Positions 5,106 through 10,433 of a stretch of 10,433 nt of DNA are shown here, piece after piece (position 1 is the stretch's first letter; every line of letters starts with the position of its first letter). The notes beneath the pieces were generated by a model, which saw nothing but the letters and a program-made list of their open reading frames with translations, did no database searches and was not told the origin of the DNA. The stretch covers positions 1 to 10,433 of the forward strand of contig QIIJ01000121.1 in the NCBI GenBank assembly GCA_003232595.1, read 5' to 3'. The position numbers were made by a program, and so were the translations under genes. This DNA is from Aurantimonadaceae bacterium (GTDB lineage Bacteria; Pseudomonadota; Alphaproteobacteria; Rhizobiales; Rhizobiaceae).

Positions 5106-6689
5106 ATGTCCAGCCTTGCCGAAGACGATGGAAAAACCACAATGACCAGCCCTCAAATGGAAGGTGACACAGTCGTCAGGGAAACCGCACCGGATGTGAT
5201 GCCGCAGGATACACCAATACAGGCCCCGCCGATGCAGGGCCAACCGGTGCAGGGCCAAGTGCCCGAGGTTCCGGTATTTCAGGATTCACCGCATCAGGAA
5301 CCGCCATTGTCGCCAACCATGGCGAAAGAGGCATCGGCACCTCCGCGGGCGACAGATTTGCAACCAGAGAGCAGATTGCCGGATATCGCCTCACCGGATG
5401 TTGCTCCCGCACCGCCAATGGCCCAGGCCGGAGATACGCTGCCGGGGCCGGCACCATTGACACAGGCTGGTGAGTTGGCTCCGATCAGGCCGATACCGCG
5501 TATTTCGATACAGGCGTTTTGTGAATCTGCATCTGTTTCAGAAGCCATTGAAAACACATCCAAAGACCGCAGGATGTCGAAGGCTCATGTGAAAGTGCAT
5601 ATGGGCGGTATACCGGCTGCCGCAGAATTTTATTCCGAAGCACCGACCCCCAATCTTGTAGTAGTTGAATCATCGCTTCAGGGCATGGAACTGGTTGCCG
5701 GACTTGAAAGCCTGGCTGAAGTCTGCGACCCGGGGTCCAAAGTGGTGGTTATCGGCCATCAAAATGACGTTCAGCTTTATCGGGAACTGATATCAAAGGG
5801 CGTATCGGAATATCTGATTGCGCCGGTATCGATGGCCGATTTTATGAAGGTTATCTCGCAACTGTTTGTCAATCCTGAAGTCGAGCCGCTTGGTCAGACC
5901 ATTGCATTTATCGGCGCTAAGGGAGGTACTGGTTCTTCAACGATTGCCCACAATACCGGATGGATGATTTCGAGCGAATTTGCAACTGATACAGTCATTG
6001 CCGACCTTGATTTGGCATTTGGCACTGCCAATATCAATTTTGACCAGGACCCGGCACAGGGGATCGCGGAAGCTGTGTTTTCGGCTGACCGTGTTGACGA
6101 TACCTTTATGGACCGGCTTTTGTCCAAGTGTTCCGATCACCTCAGTCTTTTGGCAGCGCCGTCAATGCTGGACCGGACATACGATTTTGGCGCCTCTGAT
6201 TTCAATCAGGTACTTGAGGTCGTGCAGCGGAACATTCCCTGTGCGATAATTGATATGCCGCATATGTGGAATGGCTGGACCAGGGAAATTCTATCCTCTG
6301 TTGATCAGGTTGTCATTACAGCGGCACCTGACCTTGCCAATTTGCGAAATGCAAAAAACATGGTTGATACGTTGAAGGAACTGCGCCCGAACGACAAACC
6401 GCCTCATATCATTCTCAATCAGGTCAATATGCCCAAACGTCCGGAAATTACGGTTGAGGACTTCACCGACCCGCTTGAAATTGAACCTTTGGCGGTAATT
6501 CCGTTTGACGCCGCCTTGTTCGGCACCGCCGCCAACAATGGCCAGATGATCGTTGAGGCTGAGCCGAAACATGAAATAGCACAAATAATGTCGTCAATAG
6601 CCCAGTCTCTGACCGGCAGAAGCGAAGCAAAATCAAGCGGCAAGGCAGGAAATGCATCAATTTTCCGCAAACTGCTTGGGAAAAAATAA
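5106..6689 (+). CDS. cpaE: Pilus assembly ATPase-like protein CpaE (TadZ), MinD/ParA family
   Basis: A 527-residue cytoplasmic protein of the CpaE/TadZ family, which places the Tad machine in the cell. Residues 1-130 are a low-complexity Pro/Gln/Ala-rich leader. Residues 133-257 form an atypical receiver-like domain (VVVES at 185-189, VVVIGHQN, SKGVSEYLIAPV). Here Glu188 stands where the phosphoacceptor Asp would be, and Ala replaces the usual Lys before the last Pro, so phosphorylation is unlikely. Residues 265-505 are the MinD/ParA domain: the P-loop reads KGGTGSST (272-279), keeping the first signature Lys but with Ser277 in place of the usual Walker A Lys; ADLDLAFG (299-306) and IIDMPH (381-386) are the following nucleotide-site motifs. 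Loss of that second Lys is familiar in CpaE/TadZ and suggests weak or absent hydrolysis. AGGA (5094-5097) lies eight bases before the ATG. It precedes cpaF by 64 bases, the largest gap within the operon. Confidence 0.94.
   Translation: MSSLAEDDGKTTMTSPQMEGDTVVRETAPDVMPQDTPIQAPPMQGQPVQGQVPEVPVFQDSPHQEPPLSPTMAKEASAPPRATDLQPESRLPDIASPDVAPAPPMAQAGDTLPGPAPLTQAGELAPIRPIPRISIQAFCESASVSEAIENTSKDRRMSKAHVKVHMGGIPAAAEFYSEAPTPNLVVVESSLQGMELVAGLESLAEVCDPGSKVVVIGHQNDVQLYRELISKGVSEYLIAPVSMADFMKVISQLFVNPEVEPLGQTIAFIGAKGGTGSSTIAHNTGWMISSEFATDTVIADLDLAFGTANINFDQDPAQGIAEAVFSADRVDDTFMDRLLSKCSDHLSLLAAPSMLDRTYDFGASDFNQVLEVVQRNIPCAIIDMPHMWNGWTREILSSVDQVVITAAPDLANLRNAKNMVDTLKELRPNDKPPHIILNQVNMPKRPEITVEDFTDPLEIEPLAVIPFDAALFGTAANNGQMIVEAEPKHEIAQIMSSIAQSLTGRSEAKSSGKAGNASIFRKLLGKK
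5233..5258 (+). repeat. Short tandem repeat in the CpaE leader
   Basis: TGCAGGGCCAA occurs at 5233-5243 and again at 5248-5258, a 15-base period that keeps frame and encodes the repeated QGQ of MQGQPVQGQ (residues 43-51). It points to small in-frame duplication in the low-complexity leader. Confidence 0.6.
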
Positions 6690-6702
6690 CAGGAATAATC
6701 AT

Positions 6703-6718
6703 CGGGCAACATTGCCCG
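6703..6718 (+). other. Stem-loop between cpaE and cpaF
   Basis: CGGGCA (6703-6708) pairs with TGCCCG (6713-6718) around the loop ACAT. The hairpin lies 13 bases after the cpaE stop and 35 before the cpaF start. It is not followed by T residues, so it is not an intrinsic terminator. A role in mRNA stability or processing between the two genes is possible but unproven. Confidence 0.5.
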
Positions 6719-6753
6719 TGAGAAATTCAATTAGACGGTGGAGTACGGCATAA

Positions 6754-8334
6754 ATGTTTGGCAAGCGGGGAAATGACAAGGACGCTGCGGATTTCAGCAA
6801 GCCGCTTGGTTTGCCGAAGGAAATCGAGCAGACTATCACCGATGCTGCAGGATTGCCCGAAGCTGCACCCGCACAGCAACCTGTCGGGGAAAATCAGGCT
6901 TTGGAGCCGGCAGTCGCCGCGTCCGCCAGTCAAGTGCCCGCAACTCCCCAACCTGCAAAGTCTGAAAAACTCAAGCCGGTCGTTATGGTTGACCCCAACC
7001 TTGCTGAACCAGCCAGTGACAATCACGAGAAATCAGAAGAATATTATGACGTAAAAACCACAGTTTTCTCGGCCCTGATTGATACGATTGACCTGTCCCA
7101 ATTGTCCAAACTGGACAATGAGGGCGCGCGCGAGGAAATCCGCGACATTGTCAATGACATTATTTCAATCAAAAACATCATCATGTCGATTGCCGAGCAG
7201 GAAGAACTGCTGACGGATATCTGCAATGATGTGTTGGGCTACGGTCCTCTGGAGCCACTGCTCGAACGCGATGACATTTCCGACATCATGGTCAACGGCG
7301 CTGCTCAGACCTATATCGAAGTGGATGGCAAGGTCGAAAAAGCGAAGATCAAGTTTCGTGACAATGATCAGTTGATGAATATCTGCCAGCGAATTGTAAG
7401 CCAGGTTGGCCGGCGGGTTGATGAATCAAGTCCCATATGCGATGCGCGGCTGGCCGATGGTTCGCGTGTCAACGTGATTGCGCCACCGCTTTCGCTCGAT
7501 GGCCCGACATTGACCATTCGCAAATTTAAAAAGGACAAACTGACATTGGATCAGTTGGTCAGTTTTGGTGCGATTTCGCCCGAGGGGGCGGAAATCCTGC
7601 AGATTATCGGACGGGTGCGCTGTAATGTGGTTATTTCTGGCGGTACCGGTTCCGGCAAAACCACCTTGCTCAACTGCCTGACCAACTATGTTGATGAGGA
7701 TGAACGCGTTATTACCTGCGAAGACTCCGCCGAATTGCAACTGCAACAACCCCATGTGGTGCGCCTTGAAACCAGACCACCAAATCTTGAGGGCGAAGGC
7801 CAGATCACCATGACCGACCTGGTCAAGAACTGCCTGCGTATGCGCCCGGAACGCATAATTGTTGGCGAGGTTCGCGGGCCTGAAGTCTTTGACCTGTTGC
7901 AGGCAATGAACACCGGCCATGATGGTTCGATGGGCACAATCCACGCCAATACGCCGCGTGAGTGTCTCAACCGAATGGAATCGATGATTGCCATGGGCGG
8001 TTTTTCCCTTCCAGCAAAAACAGTTCGCGAGATTATTGTCGGCTCGGTCGACGTAATTATCCAGGCGGCGCGTCTGCGCGATGGCTCACGCCGCATCACC
8101 CATATTACCGAAGTGATGGGCCTGGAAGGCGACGTGATCATCACTCAGGATGTATTTGAATATAAGATCACTGGCGAAGATGCTGCTGGAAATCTGACAG
8201 GCGTTCATATTTCGACCGGCGTTGGCAGGCCGAAATTCTGGGAGCGGGCCAAATATTACAACGAGGAACAACGGCTCGCAACGGCGCTGGATATTGCCGA
8301 CAAAAAACGGATTGAATTCGGGGACGGTTTCTAG
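6754..8334 (+). CDS. cpaF: Pilus assembly secretion ATPase CpaF (TadA)
   Basis: A 526-residue hexameric type II/IV secretion ATPase of the GspE/VirB11 superfamily that powers Tad pilus assembly, and in some species retraction. Residues 1-95 are a variable Pro/Ala/Gln-rich leader. Residues 100-290 are the N-terminal domain, including LGYGPLEPLLERDDISDIMVNG-type residues (161-182). The ATPase core is intact: Walker A GGTGSGKTT (296-304, Lys302), the Asp box around CEDSAEL (322-328), Walker B ERIIVGEVRG (366-375, Glu372) and the His box GHDGSMGTIHANTP (388-401). No key residue is missing. GGAG (6740-6743) lies ten bases before the ATG. The stop codon directly abuts the ATG of tadB, so translation of the two is probably coupled, fitting an ATPase and its membrane platform made together. 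Confidence 0.97.
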   Translation: MFGKRGNDKDAADFSKPLGLPKEIEQTITDAAGLPEAAPAQQPVGENQALEPAVAASASQVPATPQPAKSEKLKPVVMVDPNLAEPASDNHEKSEEYYDVKTTVFSALIDTIDLSQLSKLDNEGAREEIRDIVNDIISIKNIIMSIAEQEELLTDICNDVLGYGPLEPLLERDDISDIMVNGAAQTYIEVDGKVEKAKIKFRDNDQLMNICQRIVSQVGRRVDESSPICDARLADGSRVNVIAPPLSLDGPTLTIRKFKKDKLTLDQLVSFGAISPEGAEILQIIGRVRCNVVISGGTGSGKTTLLNCLTNYVDEDERVITCEDSAELQLQQPHVVRLETRPPNLEGEGQITMTDLVKNCLRMRPERIIVGEVRGPEVFDLLQAMNTGHDGSMGTIHANTPRECLNRMESMIAMGGFSLPAKTVREIIVGSVDVIIQAARLRDGSRRITHITEVMGLEGDVIITQDVFEYKITGEDAAGNLTGVHISTGVGRPKFWERAKYYNEEQRLATALDIADKKRIEFGDGF

Positions 8335-9345
8335 ATGTTTGGTATTGATATAACGATCCTGGCATTTATCGGTCTGGTGGCACTCAGCATCGGCGGTATC
8401 GGCTATGCTGTCATGTACACAAGGATCTCCAACGAGAACAAAACCTCAAAGCGAATAAAATCGGTCAAGACAAAAACCCGAAACTCGGCCAATGTTGCCG
8501 CCAAGGTTCTGCAACGGGCAGATGCAGCGACACGACGAAAATCTGTCGAAGATACGCTAAAAGCTGTTGAGGGCCACAAAAGCCGTGACAAAAGCAACAA
8601 AAACCCGCCGCTTGATGTGCGGCTGGAGCAATCCGGTCTGAAAATCAATGTTCGCAACTACTATATTTTGTCGGTGGTTTTGGGCAGCATTGCCGCTCTT
8701 GGTGTTTTTTTTACCGGCATTACGCCCTATGCTGCGATCGGCGCTTTTGTTGTTGTAGGATTTGGAATACCCCATTGGGTGGTAAATTTTCTGCGCGCCC
8801 GCCGGATAAATTCGTTTCTGCTGGAATTCCCCAATGCCGTTGACATCATTGTGCGTGGCGTCAGGTCCGGCCTTCCGCTCAATGATTGTTTGAAAATCAT
8901 TTCAAAGGAAGCTCAGGAGCCTGTACGTTCGGAATTTATCAAGGTTGTTGAGGCCCAGCAACTGGGACTTTCAATCCCTGAATCGGTCGAGCGCCTGGCC
9001 AAGAATGTACCATTGTCTGAAACCAGCTTCTTTTCCATTGTAATATCCATTCAATCCCAGGCAGGTGGCAATCTGTCAGAGGCTCTTTCCAATCTCTCAA
9101 AAGTTCTGCGTGATCGAAAAAGCATGAAATCAAAAATTCAGGCGATGTCGATGGAGGCAAAGGCGTCGGGAGTCATTATTGGTGCCTTGCCGATTATTGT
9201 CGGTGGCCTGGTTTATGTGACGAGCCCCGGTTATCTGATGCCCTTGTTTACCGAACAGACCGGCCAGATCACCATGCTGGTTAGCGCCGGCTGGATGGGG
9301 ATTGGTATATTCATCATGAAAAAGATGATCAATTTTGACTTCTAG
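8335..9345 (+). CDS. tadB: Tad pilus inner-membrane platform protein TadB (type II secretion F domain)
   Basis: A 336-residue inner-membrane protein, one of two GspF-like platform proteins on which CpaF acts. An N-terminal membrane helix (about 6-27) is followed by a basic cytoplasmic stretch (30-95), two helices (108-126 and 130-151), the T2SSF cytoplasmic domain (about 163-285, with EFPNAVDIIVRGVRSGLPL, then QSQAGGNLSEALSNLS) and two C-terminal helices (277-297, 311-328). The length is normal for TadB. Its ATG follows the cpaF TAG with no intervening base; GGGGA (8320-8324) inside the end of cpaF serves as the ribosome binding site. Assignment to TadB over TadC rests on its first position after cpaF and on the QAGGNLSEALSNLS stretch. 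Confidence 0.95.
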   Translation: MFGIDITILAFIGLVALSIGGIGYAVMYTRISNENKTSKRIKSVKTKTRNSANVAAKVLQRADAATRRKSVEDTLKAVEGHKSRDKSNKNPPLDVRLEQSGLKINVRNYYILSVVLGSIAALGVFFTGITPYAAIGAFVVVGFGIPHWVVNFLRARRINSFLLEFPNAVDIIVRGVRSGLPLNDCLKIISKEAQEPVRSEFIKVVEAQQLGLSIPESVERLAKNVPLSETSFFSIVISIQSQAGGNLSEALSNLSKVLRDRKSMKSKIQAMSMEAKASGVIIGALPIIVGGLVYVTSPGYLMPLFTEQTGQITMLVSAGWMGIGIFIMKKMINFDF

Positions 9346-9357
9346 CGGTGGTATTTG

Positions 9358-10347
9358 ATGTTATCTCTTGGCCTTGAAACAATGACCGGCACGACAATGG
9401 CGATTGCAATAGCATCGGCCATTGCGGTTTTTGGTACAATCATATCAATCGCCCTGCCCTATTTACAGAAAGACGAGCTTGGTGCCCGGATGAAATCGGT
9501 GGCACTGGAACGTGACCAGATACGGGCCAAGGAACGAGCGCGCCTTGCTTCTGAAAAGAAAGGCCGTGGTGGAAAATCAGTCAAGGCGGAACCCAAAGCC
9601 TATGTCAAGAACCTGGTGGAAGGCCTCAATCTTCGATCGGCACTGGCGGACAAAAAAACCACCGAACAGCTTATTCAGGCCGGTATGCGTGGGCAAAACC
9701 CCTTGTTTCTGTTCTTGTTCTTCCGGGCGGTTTTGCCAATTGTGTTTTTTGCGGCCGGTGCAATCTATATGTTTGTGTTCGGAAACCCCGAACACGGCAC
9801 GATGACCAAGGTCATGGTTTCATTTATTGCAGCTTATGCCGGGTTTTATGCACCGATATTTTTTGTCAGGAGCAAGGTCAGCACCAGGCAGAAATCGATG
9901 CAGCGTGCCTGGCCTGATGCACTGGATCTGACACTTATCTGTGTTGAATCAGGGATGTCCATTGAGGCTTCATTTCGCCGGGTATCTGAAGAAATCGGCA
10001 AACAATCCATTCCGCTTGCAGAGGAACTGATTTTGACAACCGCTGAATTGTCGTTTCTGGCGGACCGGCGGATGGCTTATGAAAACCTTGCTGAACGAAC
10101 CGGCATGGACAGCGTTAAAAACGTGGTGACAGCTTTAACTCAGGCAGAACGCTACGGAACACCATTGGGGTCTGCCCTGCGGGTATTGTCAGCCGAAAGT
10201 CGCGAAATGCGCATGATGGCCGCAGAAACCAAGGCCGCAGCCCTGCCGCCAAAGCTGACTGTGCCAATGATCCTGTTTTTCCTGCCGGTACTGTTTGCAG
10301 TCGTGCTGACCCCGGCGATCATGCAGGCGTCCAATTCAGGGTTTTAG
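9358..10347 (+). CDS. tadC: Tad pilus inner-membrane platform protein TadC (type II secretion F domain)
   Basis: A 329-residue paralogue of TadB and the second platform protein. It has a membrane helix at about 14-36, a highly basic cytoplasmic region (38-85), two helices (115-140 and 150-170), the T2SSF domain (about 182-305, with WPDALDLTLICVESGMSIE and AERYGTPLGSALRVLSAE) and a last helix (302-320). The second half, with YGTPLGSALRVLS, is typical of TadC. GGTGG (9347-9351) lies six bases before the ATG at 9358; a TTG one codon earlier (9355) is an alternative start. It follows tadB by 12 bases and is followed after 64 bases by a terminator hairpin, so it appears to be the last gene of the operon. 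No tadD follows within the window. Confidence 0.95.
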   Translation: MLSLGLETMTGTTMAIAIASAIAVFGTIISIALPYLQKDELGARMKSVALERDQIRAKERARLASEKKGRGGKSVKAEPKAYVKNLVEGLNLRSALADKKTTEQLIQAGMRGQNPLFLFLFFRAVLPIVFFAAGAIYMFVFGNPEHGTMTKVMVSFIAAYAGFYAPIFFVRSKVSTRQKSMQRAWPDALDLTLICVESGMSIEASFRRVSEEIGKQSIPLAEELILTTAELSFLADRRMAYENLAERTGMDSVKNVVTALTQAERYGTPLGSALRVLSAESREMRMMAAETKAAALPPKLTVPMILFFLPVLFAVVLTPAIMQASNSGF

Positions 10348-10411
10348 ACTGACGGTTCGCCAGATCACTGCAATATTTCTGCTAAACTACCACACAGCTC
10401 AAAGCAAAAAA

Positions 10412-10433
10412 AACCCCGGATCAAACCGGGGTT
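10412..10433. terminator. Probable bidirectional terminator after tadC, cut by the window end
   Basis: AACCCCGG (10412-10419) pairs with CCGGGGTT (10426-10433) in a perfect 8-bp stem with loop ATCAAA. A run of A residues (10406-10413) leads into the left arm, giving a T-run on the minus strand. The plus-strand T-run would lie past the window, where the two visible T residues already begin. This would stop the tad operon, and may also stop a leftward gene from the right. Confidence 0.85.

Overview
The window is an almost complete Tad/Flp (widespread colonization island) type IVc pilus locus of the Cpa/Ctp type. The organism is most likely an alphaproteobacterium, probably of the Hyphomicrobiales (Rhizobiales). 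That rests on three things: the gene order flp-cpaA-cpaB-cpaC-cpaD-cpaE-cpaF-tadB-tadC, the same as the Caulobacter cpa and Agrobacterium ctp clusters; the alphaproteobacterial style of CpaD and CpaE; and a stand-alone CpaC-N-terminal-like protein encoded divergently beside the pilin. Genus cannot be fixed from the sequence alone. Base composition looks mixed (near half G+C by eye) and even along the operon, with no insertion sequence, integrase, tRNA or CRISPR visible.

Layout. Positions 1-479 (minus strand) hold the first 159 codons of a secreted protein made of the pilus-formation N-terminal domain also found in CpaC; its 3' end is outside the window. Positions 480-870 are a gene-free divergent intergenic region with a 12-bp AT palindrome, a possible leftward promoter and a bulged stem-loop just ahead of the pilin ribosome binding site. 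Positions 871-1041 encode the 56-residue Flp pilin, closed by a strong intrinsic terminator (1071-1101). The prepilin peptidase cpaA (1206-1721) follows as its own unit. After a further gap of 192 bases, seven tightly packed genes run to the end: cpaB (1914-2732), cpaC (2754-4319), cpaD (4348-5070), cpaE (5106-6689), cpaF (6754-8334), tadB (8335-9345) and tadC (9358-10347). The window stops inside a second terminator hairpin (10412-10433), probably bidirectional, that appears to end the operon.

How the parts work together. CpaA cleaves the Flp prepilin at its Gly/Ala site. The CpaF ATPase drives assembly through the inner-membrane platform proteins TadB and TadC, with CpaE as the MinD/ParA-like localising partner. 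The pilus leaves through the CpaC secretin, assisted by the periplasmic SAF-domain protein CpaB and the lipoprotein CpaD. The usual partners TadD, TadE, TadF and TadG are not in the window; the terminator after tadC suggests they lie in another transcription unit or elsewhere.

This is a recognisable, apparently intact known system rather than a new one. The points most worth a second look are the divergent CpaC-N-terminal paralogue, the stem-loop in the pilin leader, the possible hairpin over the cpaB ribosome binding site, the degenerate P-loop and receiver domain and long Pro/Gln-rich leader of CpaE, and the polyasparagine linker of CpaC.
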